Shown: positions 12,901-25,316, numbered from the stretch's first letter. The stretch: 64,000 nt of DNA from Limanda limanda (GCF_963576545.1 NC_083651.1:10280386-10344385); one strand, 5' to 3'. Notes: a model not told the origin generated them from the sequence alone. Made by a program: numbers and translations.

Positions 12901-13543
12901 CTCCATTTGTTGATCTGCCCATGAAAGCCCAACTACATGGATCATACCGTAGAAATGACCCCAGCTCTTTTTAATGATGTTTGAGCCTCTGAGAAAAAAC
13001 CTGCTGCTCCCACTAACAGTCAGGCTGCGAGCCACGCTGCATTTTCTACCCACATGGACACGGTCCTGTTTGTTTTTTCCTGTGAGTTCCACTGAGCGGT
13101 GACGCTGGGAAATTGGGAAACCGCACAATTCACAGACACATGAATGATCGCGCAACAACTGTAGCAATTTTGATAATGAAGCTCTCTGAATTATGACACG
13201 TTGGCTCTCCGTTCATTTGCCAAATTGTGTTTGGTGTCGTTTTTATTGCAATTTTCATCAGTGCTTTTTTTCCCCCCTCCGCTTTAAGACGAGAAGGGAT
13301 CATTAGCCCAGGACTGTTCAACCATGCACAGAGGAAAAATGCCATCAAAGTTGTCACACAAAATGTCCTTGTTCTCTAATTTATAAACAAAAAACACAGA
13401 TTTTCTCTTTCATGTGGCTTCTTGGAGATAATTATGACAAGATGAAAGCAGTTAAATTCCTCCCTCTGTTCTCTGCTCTTCAGATGGTTCCCCCCATTGT
13501 CAAAAATGGAGATGAGATTTCATGTGGCTGTCATTGCCTGCGT

Positions 13544-13548
<5 letters not shown>
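9946..13548. other. Non-coding stretch with conserved-element-like islands
   Basis: No convincing exon was found. GC/CpG-richer islands lie at about 10080-10290 and 10430-10600. At about 12600-12740, POU-like ATGAATATGCATG and several ATTA cores sit beside a CCACCCATAATGG block. The rest is AT-rich unique sequence. Confidence 0.35.

Positions 13549-13634
<86 letters not shown>
13549..13634 (+). repeat. (TC)n microsatellite, 86 bases
   Basis: A perfect TC dinucleotide run followed by a further C/T-rich stretch to about 13730. Open frames across it are artefacts of the repeat. Confidence 0.97.
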
Positions 13635-13636
<2 letters not shown>

Positions 13637-13927
13637 GCTCTCGTGTCTCTTTCCCTCCTCTTTCCCTCCTCTTTCCTGTCTCGCTCCCTGTCTGTCTCGC
13701 TGCTTCACTCTTCTTTGTCAGTTTTTTTATTGAACTCTGATATCCAAATCTGTCATGTTTTCAGAACTGTCAATCAGTCACTCACTATCTGTCTGAGGTT
13801 GCTGCCCCCTAATGGAAGAGAATCATTAGCTTTTATCTGCTCTCTCATTTATAAGGTTTAAAGCTCTTCACAATCAAAGGGACAAATAAGCAATCTTCTT
13901 GCACGCATACGTTTCTGTGCACTCTCT

Positions 13928-13929
<2 letters not shown>

Positions 13930-13974
<45 letters not shown>
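13930..13974 (+). repeat. (CA)n array, left arm of an inverted microsatellite pair
   Basis: A perfect CA run on the plus strand. A GT run of similar length follows about 110 bases away, so the two can pair as one stem. Confidence 0.95.
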
Positions 13975-13979
<5 letters not shown>

Positions 13980-14082
13980 TACACACAATTGCACTTGGTG
14001 TTGATGAGATGTCTACACACCCCTCCCTCACACACTCTGAGGCGACGGGCTGGTGCACTGTGTCGTGCCATGCTGTGGTGTC

Positions 14083-14087
<5 letters not shown>

Positions 14088-14144
<57 letters not shown>
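14088..14144 (+). repeat. (GT)n array, right arm of an inverted microsatellite pair
   Basis: A perfect GT run, complementary to the CA run at 13930-13974. A further GT run lies at about 14290-14317. Confidence 0.95.
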
Positions 14145-14148
<4 letters not shown>

Positions 14149-14329
14149 CGCGCCCTCTTGGGAGGTAATTACCAGAATAAATACAGTAGAGGCCATGGCT
14201 GCTAATTTATGCCTGATTGTTGACAGTCAGAGTATTGTTTAACATGCACAGAGAGGGCCCTTGGTGTTGTGTTTCATGATCCTCCTTGTACGTGTGTGTG
14301 TGTGTGTGTGTGTGTGAGATAGAGAGAGG

Positions 14330-17300
14330 GGTGGGGGGGTTGCTCAGTGCACCCTTGTTTTCTGTGATTATCCTCTCTGTGTGTGACCCTGCTGGTTAAA
14401 AGTTTCAGTAAACAAATTCTGTCTAATCTGTGTGTGTCTGACCTGTATGTCTCGACTTTTCTTATTGACAACACTTTGGGCTAACGCCAATTTAAAAGGG
14501 GAATCATTCTTTGATTTGTCTCCTACTCTATATTGTCTTTCTTTTTTGCATGATTCAGATATTTAAAAAAGTCCTTATTTATCTCAAACTATATATTATG
14601 CAGCCACTTTGAATGGAAAAGGGGAAATGCTTTTTTCAGATTTTCCAAACATTCAGACATTCCTTTCTCATTGGCAGTGTTCTGGCATCTGATCAGACAG
14701 ATCGATTACCTGGATCATGTTGTGTTGTCTCACTGGTACCTGAAGTATCCAGTGATGTATTAGTTTGTGTCTTAAGATTTCCCAACTTCCTTACCCACCC
14801 TTTTTAAATAGTGCAGTTCATTTGGAGTAATTTCAGCCATGTAGTAATGTGTGTTTGCCTCCATATAGAGTATTTGTGGCACCAGGATGGCAAATGTTTG
14901 ATTTGCTTAAAATAGACTACGGCGGCAAGGAACATGTCACTCAATGCAACACTGAGGCTTATTTAATTTGTTGACAATAAAACAAATATAGAATACCTTC
15001 AGCCACTGCCACAGAGATTTTTTTTTACCCATTAATAACATTTTTAATCAGGGGCCCACCAGCTTACTTGGTTGAGTTGGTCACAACATATAAAGGCTTG
15101 AGTCCTTCTACAGTGGCCAAAGGTTCAGTCTTGTCCATTTGATGCTAACAGTTACAACCCGTCCTATCACTAAAAACAGCGAAATGCAAAAAAAATATAG
15201 TTCATTCGTCGTAAGTAAATTTAGTGTTCATAATTGACCGTTATTTTGAACATTCAATTATTTTAATGGAAAGTTTTCCAGCTTTCTGACTTGTGGTTTC
15301 CACATCTTGCATGTAAGTCTTTTTACTTTTTGTGTGGCTTTGGTTATACAGAAATCCTCTTCTTCAACTCACTGTTCCACCCAGCATTTCCCAGAATCCC
15401 CCACGACCACTTTCTATTGACTTTTCCTCTGTTCTTGAACCACACACTTGTTAATCAGATAGGCCAGCTGTGGGTATGTGGTTGAGGGACTTTAAACGCC
15501 TCATAGACACCCCATGATCTTTATGAGTGTGAGAGGATAAAGAGTTCACAGAGCTGCAACTGAGAGCGCTGCTCAGAACCTGCGAAGCCCAAATTATCTG
15601 CAGAAAGTCAGTAGAGTGGAAGTTCAGATGCTTGCACCCAAATGAGGTTTGAATCAATTTAACTCTCGGCCCAGAACTTTTAACGATAGCCTAGGTCTAT
15701 CAAAGATATTGGATATTAATCCATTAATAATAGATACTAATGAGCTTTGAAGTGGGTGTAGTGTTGGACTTTAAAAGTCCCCAGTGAGTAATGAAGCCTG
15801 TGGAAACACCTTTGAGGCGCTGGGGGCCGGGAGGCCTGACTGGAGGAAACAGTACAAGTCTTTGTATTAGAGCTGATTGAGCCGGTCTGGGCCCCAGCTT
15901 CGTTACAGCCAACCACTTACACACCCCGAATTCTACTGAGGAGACTGCTGATGAATTTGTTTAATTGAACGTAAATAATGAATTCCCAAGGAAGAGATTT
16001 GGCCCAGTTGTAATTGCTGGAGATCAGAGGGCACAATACCGAACTTCAAAACGCCTGACCCAGGCGGTCGTAAAAGCCGTAACGATGACTTCGAAGAAAA
16101 AAATGAAGAAAGTGATATCGGAGGGTGTGTTGGAGGGCGGGGGGGGGTAACAGAGGAAGGGTAACTGAGACAGAGCCAGGGAAAAGAAGATGAACTAATG
16201 AGGAACAAAGACCTAACGAGTTTCGCGAGGAAAATGAAGTGTTTCCAAAGTCGTCTTTAAACTTGGCGAGATGAAACGCGGGAGCGGCAGTTGTTTTTGA
16301 CAGCTCGGGACGAGATGGGCCACAGCTCAGAGAGAGAGGGGGTAATTCCCTATTCCTTTATATTACCCGCTCTCTCTCTCTCCTTCTCCCTCTCTGCTGG
16401 GAGCCCCCTCATCCCCCTCTCCCGCTTCTCTACATTGATTCTTGAATTAGACTGTTTTAGTGAATAATTAATGGGCCTTTTCCCATGATTGATGATTTGC
16501 ATGGCTTGAATATTAGCTTTTCAATCAAACGCAGCTTGTTCTAATGTAACCATATTGAAAACATGTCAAACACTGTTTACCCACTTTGTGCGCAATGTTG
16601 TCTTAAGTTCTGGCTGCTGAGGCCTCACAATGCTCAGTGGTGGGGAACAGCCTTGTCAAGCGCTTGCTCGGAGCTGATTATAAGGCCCTGGAGTTAGCAC
16701 TGAAAACCGTATATACATCAGTGCATAGACACATGCACGCGCACAGAGAAACACACCCAATTCTAGGCCCCGACATGTGTGAACAATAAATGGCCATGTT
16801 CGTGCACTTGCAGGACAGGCACATATTTACAAAAATACACACACACACAACAACCCTGATGGTTTTCTCTCCACTGGAAATCCATCAGTTCCCCAAAAGG
16901 ACCCGTCTAATAGCTACAGTAGCGCTCTGCTTAGTTTGAGTGGCAGCGAGGGCCAGTGTGGGAATAGATTGTCAGGCATATTGCGTCTACCATCTCACAG
17001 CAGCATATCACAGAGCGCCAACACATCAGTGCTGGGAGAGACACATGCATTAAGATTCCCTTTTAATTTGACTGGGATTGAAGTCGAGCGCTAAATTACG
17101 CCGTCATCCCCCCCAACACAGGCTCCCCCCTCCCCGGCCCAGCCCGAGCTTGTTTTTTGTTTGTTTCGCTTATTTATTTATTTACCGCCTTACTTATTCA
17201 TTCATTCCAAGAGTCCGATTTTCTGAGAGTGTGTCAGCGCGTCGCTCGGCGCATGAAAGCACTTTGCGTGGCGTTGTGTCTGGTGTGTTTAGACAGTTCC

Positions 17301-17429
17301 AAACATGTGCATGGTTAAATAATTTACAGCGTAACTGACTAATGACAGGCAGTGATCATGTCGAGACGAAGAGGCCTGGGTGACTGCTGATCAGGGACAG
17401 TGCCTGTCTCTTCTGCTCACGCTCACTGC

Positions 17430-17430
<1 letters not shown>
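14330..17430. other. Non-coding stretch; enhancer-like motif cluster at 16440-16560
   Basis: No credible exon was found. At 16440-16560 there is a perfect octamer ATTTGCAT (16495-16502) directly after a PBX/HOX-like TGATTGATGA (16486-16495), with AATAATTAATGG nearby. This combination is typical of developmental enhancers. A run of T/A and CT simple sequence lies at 16360-16400. Confidence 0.3.
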
Positions 17431-17432
<2 letters not shown>

Positions 17433-17474
<42 letters not shown>

Positions 17475-17483
17475 CGTGTGTGT
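17433..17483 (+). repeat. (GT)n microsatellite
   Basis: GT run with two GC interruptions near its right end. Confidence 0.95.
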
Positions 17484-19557
17484 AGCTGTGGGCTTGGCTA
17501 TGTTGTGGGTGTGGGAAGGGAATATGTTTGTGTTGGTGTGTGCAGGCAGCAACACAGATTACAGTTCACTCTGCTGTACGCGGAGTGGATGGATCCCTCC
17601 CAAGACATTTGTCGAAAATTGATTTGGAGTTCCATTCATCACTCGGGTTTAGTGTGTGACAGTTCATTCACTGCGTATACAAGGAAACTATGAGCTCTGC
17701 ATACTCTGAGTTCCCAAGACATTTCAATGAGAAATGCATATGAACTTGAGATTAAGTGCTGTGCATAATTTTGTCACTGATGATATAGTCGTTCATGACG
17801 GCTTTGTGCTTCTGTGCTACATCACCAAATAGAGAATGCTCAGGACTGCAGCTAATAGGGCTAATTATTCAGTTTTTTTACTATTTGTTTTTACTTTATA
17901 GTAACAAATGAAATTCAAACACAAAAAACAATAACACAATCCTAGTGAAATCTGATTTAAGGGATAGTATTTTGTGTCTTTGTTTTTATATTACTGTGTT
18001 TGGTTCAGTAAAGCGGGTCTTTCACTGTGGTGGTTCCCAAACGAGGGGTCATGATCCCCTGTTCTGTTTAGAATAAACCATGCAGATAATCATCAGCCTT
18101 CAGATTTTATTTGTTTCCACGTGACTCCAGAGGTGATCACTTATTTCAACAGATTTGCAACAGTATCAGTTGCAGCAGGTCAGTTTACAGCACCACAGGA
18201 AGCATTGCAATATGTGCATATTAAGGTGATTTGGCATTTTATGGCATTTTCTCATGGGTATAATTAATGGATCTAGATGAAAAAATATCAGGCACATTTA
18301 GGGAACTGTGGAACTTGAATTTAAGGGAACTGTTTAGTCTTGGTTGAGGTCTTCAGTGTGGCATTCTACTGTTTTAAGTGAAGATATACAATAAAAGTAC
18401 TTTACATTCATTCATTAAAAACATGCTGGATTACTAACTACATACATTTACCGGGGACTTTTTTTAGTTAATATTTAAAGCACCAAAAGGCTGGCTAAGG
18501 AATAAACACCCATAATGCAGCCATTAACCCCACTGATGTTTTTTTGGTCATTTTGGACTGGTGCAGAAGAATGAGCTGCAGGCATACATTTTAAGAAGGA
18601 TCATTTAATTGTTTATTTTAGTTTTCTCAACACAAAACATAAAGAATTTCACCAGACATCTTGAAAAAAAATGCTGTCTGATTTTTCAGCCTTTTTACCC
18701 CATCAGCTTCAAGAATTCATAGACGCAATCATTCACCAACAAAGACAGATACATAAGAAGATAACAAGCTAAAGAAAAAAAAATTCCCAGAATTCAACAA
18801 AAACACGTATAGCACAATAACACCCTCCCAAACCTCAGCTCCTCTCACTATAAAGGCACCTTGAAGAAGAGGGCCGGTCCCTGGGGCTTACCAAGTATCT
18901 GATCTATTATGCAAAAAATCATTAGGCTAAATTAAAAAGCTGTTTGAGGGTAACCAGATCCTTTAATGAGGTCAGCGAGCAGCACAGCGACATTAAAACA
19001 CAACCCAAGAACAGAAACAGGAGACAAGGGGAGAGGGAGGCCATTGATTATCAATCATGTAGGTCATTATCTCTCTTACTCTCTCTCTCACACACACACA
19101 TCCATGCACACATTGAAACACACTCAATTACAAACACTTAACATTCCTCTCACTTTCTGCCTCTGTCTTTATTTATCCGACAGGTAAATTCTTATCGTTT
19201 CAGTAGTCATCCCTTTAAGCCTCCTCACAACTCGGCTGGTCAGCTCATGACAATCAGGACGGATCCTGCGCCGCTTCCATGGCAGGAGCGTTTGTGTGCG
19301 AGCGTGTGTGTTCAGCTTCCTCCGACAGTCTGAACCAGGGAAATACATCAGTTTATTTGGCATGGTGAGCGCCTCTGTCTATTTAATTAGCGGCGTTGAA
19401 TCTCAAGCAGGCTGCAGATCTAAAAATACAACCAAAATGATGTTAAAGAGACAAGATACAGCAAAAGCTGACAATTATGTTAATGCCCCTCTGTTTTGAT
19501 AAAGATGCACAGTAAGATGTGTCCAACCTGCCTCCTGAAGCAATGCAATACTGGCTG

Positions 19558-19594
<37 letters not shown>

Positions 19595-20480
19595 TGTGTG
19601 TGTGTGTCTGTGAGTGCTTGTTTGTGTGTCAAAGAGCTACAACAAAAGCCTGCTTTCTACACTGTTGATTTATAAACAACAGATAAGCTCCTGATTATAT
19701 TTACATCTCATAACCATAACACAAACACATTATCTGAAACTTAATTGGATGATAGTCGGAGCTTTAAAGCTGAAATTAATTTATCAAACAGGACACTTGA
19801 CCCCATCAGTGCAACAGAGAGGCATTTGACTAGAGGCTAACATGAGGACCTCTTGTGTCTCAATGTGCTTTTTTTTTTATCTTGTAGCTATTGGGATTAG
19901 TTTTATTGTCTGATGCACTGTAGAATGGGTGGTTCAAAGCTATGAAGCTCATCAAATGTTATTTTCTGTTATTTATGATGATAATAATGATTAATGTTAT
20001 AATGTGATTTACTATAATAAACGTCTTGTAAGGTATTTGACGCTTTTTCCAGATACAGTTGACAAAAAACTAATCTGAAAAGACGACTAAATTGTAAAAT
20101 CCAATTCTAAAACTAGGAGAGATTACCCCGAAACTGCAAATATACTTTTAAGTAATGCTTGACCAATTAATTTAATAAAATGTAAAAATGTAAACCAAAC
20201 ATACTGAAAAACTAAAGGCTCAGCAGCCATACATCAGTCTGACAAGAATTACCCTAAACAGACAGAATAGGACTTTGGATGAGATGGAGTTCAGTAGCCA
20301 GCCACCAAAGGGTGATGGAGATGATTTGGCTTCTCTTTCTATCATTAATTTACTGCTCTTCCTTTTGTTTCTATCATTCGTACTAACCGCCAACCCAATC
20401 CAGCCCAACAACATCATTTCCGGAATCTCACATTTCCAGACCTCACACTTCTTGTTTCATTCCCTATATCACAATACCGC
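17484..20480. other. Non-coding AT-rich stretch
   Basis: No exon was recognised. Around 18026-18070 the words GTGGTTCCCAAAC and GGGGTCATGATCCCC recall a very common vertebrate transposon remnant, but only about 45 bases match. A GT run lies at 19560-19612. Confidence 0.35.
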
Positions 20481-20484
20481 CGTA

Positions 20485-20765
20485 ACGGAGATGGAGTAGC
20501 ATATTTCAACCTTGAGTTGCCATTGTTCACTGTTTGAGGAAAGCCGGGAGGAGGTAAATAAACAATCAACGACTTCTACATACAAAGACGTCATGAGGTA
20601 GGCTTCTCTAAGCTCGTCTTAGACAAAAACGTTGCGCCACCTACTGTTCTGGCGGTGAATTGTTTTTCAGCACCCACAGACTTCAGAACCATAAATGAAA
20701 AAGAGTCCGTCGTATCCGTCCGTCCTTAACAGAGTCGGAGTAGCATATTTCAGCCTTTACCCAGT
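20485..20765. repeat. Spaced direct repeat around GGAGTAGCATATTTCA
   Basis: The word GGAGTAGCATATTTCA followed by RCCT occurs at about 20495 and again at about 20740, each close after an ACGGAGA/ACAGAGT-type word. The intervening 245 bases contain CpG-containing sequence not matched elsewhere here. It may be a degraded transposon or a local duplication. Confidence 0.4.
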
Positions 20766-21057
20766 CTGAGTTTAGACATGTGTCCAATGACACTGTTTGT
20801 GTATGCCGCCGTTACCTTTCCCTCAAGTTCTGGGACTCTCATACAGAAACTATACAATTATTTTACAGTGATTAATTTGGCCCAAGACAAACATGATTAC
20901 TATAAGCAGTTTTCACACTGAACACTGAAGACACATAGTAATCATGTTAAAACCTATAATCTGGATATGAGACCAATTTTAATGCCAAGTGTAAATGTAG
21001 TCAGAGACATGTCCCTAGTGGCCTGACACTGATCGTACTAGCATGAGCGGAACATTA

Positions 21058-21587
21058 AGGCCGGCGCATGCTTCTGCAACTGCGGCTGCGGCTTTTCACG
21101 CAGTTGTGTCAACGGACTCGTTTTAATTCATGGTTCTCCAAGGGTTGCGTGTGTTGCAAAGCAATTCACTGCTAGAACACTAGGGGGAGTAATGTTTTTT
21201 GTCGAAGACGACCTTAGAGACGCCTTCTTTGTGTGTGGCAGTCGTCGTCAACTGTTTATTTACATCGCCACTTCTGGCGGACAAATTTATCTCTTGTCTT
21301 CCGTTATACAGGTGGTCATACTTTCGGATCTCTTCTGCCAAACGCTCTTCTATTTGGTCCATATTGGTTCTTCTATATCTTCCGTGGTTTGTGCCGGTAA
21401 TATGGGGCATGAAACCGGAAATATGACTCCAGTAAGGATGTAGTTAGCCGACCAATCACAGCCTTGCGGGCTGCGTGAGGCTTGCATAGCTTTGTCGTAT
21501 AGTTAGAAAAATTGGGCGACTCACGCAAGCACGTAAGAAGGGATACGTAAGCACTTTCCCTGACAACGCATAAGCATGCGCCGGCCT
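21058..21587. mobile_element. PIF/Harbinger-type MITE, complete, 530 bp
   Basis: The ends are perfect 16-bp inverted repeats: AGGCCGGCGCATGCTT at 21058-21073 and its reverse complement at 21572-21587. They are flanked by a 3-bp TTA direct duplication at 21055-21057 and 21588-21590. A TTA target duplication with GC-rich TIRs near GGCC is diagnostic of PIF/Harbinger elements. The 530-bp interior has no transposase-length frame, so the copy is non-autonomous. The second halves of the arms show further relaxed complementarity (TGCGGCTGCGGC versus GCGTGAGTCGCCC-like words). The intact TIRs and duplication suggest a fairly recent insertion. Confidence 0.85.
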
Positions 21588-21925
21588 TTAGTCGAGCAGC
21601 AGTAGTTTCAGTGCCTTGTGTGCATTGTATGACCTCCGGCACAGCATTGAGTCGTAGGTCACCTACATTTGAGAGGTGTTCACAGCCCAATGCTCGTCAT
21701 CTGTGGCTTCACACACGGAAAGAAAGAAAGTGAACTTGATGTGTAAAAATATGCTTCGGGTCACATTTACAGGATTAGTAAAGCTGGAGCTGTTACGCAG
21801 CGTATGGAGACAGCTGGATTGATTAATGACTGAAAAACACGCCCTGCTCGGATCCAAATATAGCTGAAAGTAATTCTTCGTCCTCTGCTGTGCCATTCAT
21901 GCCCTACTGTGCATATATCTGGTTG

Positions 21926-21969
<44 letters not shown>

Positions 21970-22754
21970 GATTAAAACCTAAAATAGCCACCTTGTGATG
22001 TATTCCAATCAATCACTATCACCTCTACGACCTTGTGACCCGTCCTCTCTCCTTCCCTCTCTGCAGCTCTCCTCCTCTCCCCTCCGTCCGACTCACTGCG
22101 TCCATGTTTCTCATCTGGCGTCATCTCTCCGTCACCTGGCCGCGCTCTGGGGACAGTTTGTGCGTGTCTGTCTGCGTCGGTCGACCTCGTGACCCCCGGG
22201 GGAGCTGAGTGAGAGCTCTCAGTCTGGGCCCGTATCAAATGGGACAGTTGGCACGGCTCAATCAAATGCAATTACGGCAGCTGCGTTTAGCGCTGTCAGT
22301 GCGTGGAGCCGGGGCCACGGGCGGAGAGGTGAGCGCCGTGAATAATGGAGGAGTTGACGCTCGCCAGAGAGCCGCAGCCTTCAAACGTTCGGCCGCTCCA
22401 ACCCTCTGACCCTGATCGCTCTTCACCTGTGGGAAGGGGTTCATCGGGGCGTTGTGTGTGTGTGTGTGTTTTCTTTTTTAGCTTTAGCCGGCTCTTAAAA
22501 TGTTACTCACTTGTCTTCTATCACCGGCAACTGTCAGCTGCAGATGCTGCGAGACGGAGGCGAGCGTGACGGCTGGAATACTTAAAAGGACACGCCGCGT
22601 TGGTTTCACGAGCTGTGGTGCTTTGAGAGCAACAGTTGTCAGCTGATCTGAGGACAGTTATTAGAACACCTGTTCAATTCTTATGGTAACATGTGGCCCC
22701 CTGTCTGTCTCATGATCACTCTGGAAAAGCCTGTATGGACTGGTATGAGACATA
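21588..22754. other. Non-coding; CpG-rich block at about 22060-22610
   Basis: A GT microsatellite occupies about 21930-21968. From about 22060 to 22610 CpG is much more frequent than in the surroundings and contains AATCAAATGCAATTACGG-type motifs. This may be a CpG island or a conserved regulatory block. No splice-consistent reading frame was found; an 83-100 residue frame here has no acceptor that would make it an exon. Confidence 0.4.
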
Positions 22755-24355
22755 TGTATTCACACACACAAAAACACTTACCTTAACCATTACTACTTGC
22801 CTAACCCTTACCTTACCCTAACCATTACATAACATATGTCTTCACCTTTATATTGTTTCCGTGTGTAGGTCCCCACAACACGAGTTATACCTGGACCACA
22901 CACACACACATACTGAGACACACACACACAAACACACTTACCTTAACCATTACTACTTGCTTAACCCTTACCTTACCCTTACCTTAACCATTACATAACA
23001 TATGTCTTCACCTTTATATTGTTTCTGTGTGTAGGTCCCCACAACACAAGTTATACCTGGACCACACACACACACACACTGACACACACACACAAACACA
23101 CTTACCTTAACCATTACTACTTGCTTAACCCTTACCTTACACTTACCCTTACCCTTACCCTTACCCTTACCCTAACCCTTACCCTTACCCTTACCTTAAC
23201 CATTACATAACATATGTCTTCACCTTTATATTGTTTCTGTGTGTAGGTCCCTACAACACAAGTTATACCTGGACCACACACACACACTGACACACACACA
23301 CACACACAAACACACTTACCTTAACCATTACTACTTGCTTAACCTTTACCTTACCCTTACCCTTACCTTAACCATTACATTACATATGTCTTCACCTTTA
23401 TATTGTTTCTGTGTGTAGGTCCCCACAACACAAGTTATACCTGGACCACACACACACACACTGACACACACACACACACAAACACACTTACCTTAACCAT
23501 TACTACTTGCTTAACCCTTACCTTACCCTTACCCTTACCCTTACCCTTACCCTTACCCTTACCCTTACCCTATCCTTACCCTTACCTTAACCATTACATA
23601 ACATATGTCTTCACCTTTATATTGTTTCTGTGTGTAGGTCCCCACAACACAAGTTATACCTGGATCACACACGCACACACACTGACACACACACACACAA
23701 ACACACTTACCTTAACCATTACTACTTGCTTAACCCTTTCCTTACCCTTACCCTTACCCTTACCCTTACCCTTACCCTTACCATTACATAACATATGTCT
23801 TCACCTTTATATTGTTTCTGTGTGTAGGTCCCCACAACACAAGTTATACCTGGACCACACACACACACACACACACTGACACACACACACACAAACACAC
23901 TTACCTTAACCATTACTACTTTCTTAACCCTTACCTTACCCTTACCCTTACCTTAACCATTACATAACATATGTCTTCACCTTTATATTGTTTCTGTGTG
24001 TAGGTCCCCACAACACAAGTTATACCTGGACCACACACACACACACTGACACACACACACAAACACACTTACCTTAACCATAACTACTTGCTTAACCCTT
24101 ACCTTACCCTTACCCTTACCCTTACCCTTACCCTTACCCTTACCATTACATAACATATGTCGTCACCTTTATATTGTTTCTGTGTGTAGGTCCCCACAAC
24201 ACAAGTTATACCTGGACCACACACACACACACTGACACACACACACACAAACACACTTACCTTAACCATTGCTCCTTGCTTAACCCTTACCCTTACCCTT
24301 ACCCTTGCCTTTACCTTAACCATAACATAACATGTCTTCACCTTTATATTTCAGG
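22755..24355 (+). repeat. Nine-unit complex satellite (about 171-220 bp units) with (CCCTTA)n and CA runs
   Basis: About nine tandem units each hold, in order: a CA run with a GACACACAC interruption; CACTTACCTTAACCATTACT with ACTTGC; a variable (CCCTTA)n tract of 2 to about 10 copies; ACATATGTCTTCACC with TTTATATTG; and GTAGGTCCCCACAACAC with AAGTTATACC. The GTAGGTCCCC anchor recurs at about 22865, 23031, 23243, 23415, 23634, 23824, 24001 and 24186. Spacing varies because the CCCTTA and CA tracts vary. The last unit decays after TTTATATT at 24350. Long open frames in it are translations of the hexamer. Confidence 0.92.
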
Positions 24356-24430
24356 ATTTATGTCATGATTTATGTCATTTTATTGTCCCCATAAAGAAGA
24401 CAAGTGCCATAATGTGAGTGTGTAAACTGT

Positions 24431-24470
<40 letters not shown>

Positions 24471-25128
24471 ATATATATATACATACAAATACGTGGATGT
24501 TTGTGTTTCATCTTTCAGCTATTGTCCTTTTGTGCAGCTTTTTTTGACCATGGCTCAATTAGGGATATTCCTGACACAGTTTCCACAGTGACGGAGTGTC
24601 ATAATCCGATCCTTGCTTTGATATCGTTCTCGTAGCTCGACTGGTTCTGATCTGTTGGATGTTTGACGTTTCATAAGCGAAAGGGGTGTGTGCAAGCGTG
24701 TGTGTGTGTGTGGGTTTGTTTGAGGCGGTGTGTTGCAGAGCCCACTATACTTTAAAGGTATGATTGTGCCTGCACACGTGTCTCACTGTAGCACGCCAGC
24801 CATGCGGTGTTCTTCCTGTGTGAGTGTGATGGAGCAGTTCGCTGTGACCTTTAGGTGGTGGGCCTGCAGCTTCATGATTAGAGGGTCACTGGCTCAAACC
24901 CCGCTCCAGCTGTTCCCCTTCAATCCGCGCACAGTTCCCGTCACAAATGGGAACAGTTTGATGACATCACCAGTCACGGAGAGGCCAGTGGGAAGGCCGC
25001 CCTGCCCCTTCCCCTCACCTCTGGGATAGTGCTAATGAGGTGTTCCTCGCCTCGCACTCTCCCTCTTCCTGTATTCCTCTCTGTCTTTTTTCCATCTGTT
25101 GTATTCTCATGGTCCTGCTCTGTTTCAG
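24356..25128. other. Non-coding, CA/TA microsatellite and possible SINE head
   Basis: A CA run lies at 24432-24468 and continues into ATATATATAT. Around 24850-24915 the words GATTAGAGGGTCACTGGCTC and AAACCCCGCTCC resemble the B-box half of a tRNA-derived SINE head, but no A box or tail was found. The final 60 bases form the pyrimidine-rich acceptor of the next exon candidate. Confidence 0.3.
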
Positions 25129-25316
25129 AGACGTTGCCGGATCACCCCGTGGACCCGGGTCACCCTACAACTCGCACCGCTGCAACTCTCTAATGACTCG
25201 CCACACAGGGAACTGGAAACTCAGCCGGCAGCCCCCCCGGCCGGCGAGCGGGCCGACCACCAGCCGGCTTCATGCTCTCTCGTCCCTCAGATCTCCTTAA
25301 AGCTGCGCAGTGGGAG
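25129..25316 (+). CDS. Candidate coding exon (188 nt), unidentified
   Basis: A good acceptor (about 50 pyrimidine-rich bases ending TCTGTTTCAG) precedes 25129 and a GTAACC donor follows 25316. The frame starting AGA CGT is open for all 62 codons. It reads RRCRITPWTRVTLQLAPLQL, then a proline/alanine-rich polar middle, and ends QISLKLRSG. Third positions are strongly G/C and the block is much more GC-rich than its flanks. The incoming phase 0 matches the outgoing phase of 5048-5136, and two bases remain at the end. The gene was not recognised. GC-rich DNA keeps frames open by chance more often, which limits confidence. Confidence 0.38.

Noticed and set aside
13412..13861. 149-codon frame rich in Ser-Leu
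   Set aside because: Translation of the (TC)n repeat; no splice or start evidence.
22209..22409. 66-codon frame in the CpG-rich block
   Set aside because: The acceptor-like site upstream is followed by an in-frame stop before this frame; CpG-rich DNA keeps frames open by chance.
22800..24320. Interstitial telomere
   Set aside because: The hexamer is CCCTTA, not CCCTAA, except for one unit, and it is embedded in a longer satellite unit.
23019..24341. Frames of 63-158 codons with Leu-Pro/Leu-Thr/Arg-Val alternation
   Set aside because: Translations of the (CCCTTA)n tracts in the satellite.
24850..24915. Possible tRNA gene or SINE head
   Set aside because: Only a B-box-like half is visible; no A box, cloverleaf or poly(A)/tail repeat.
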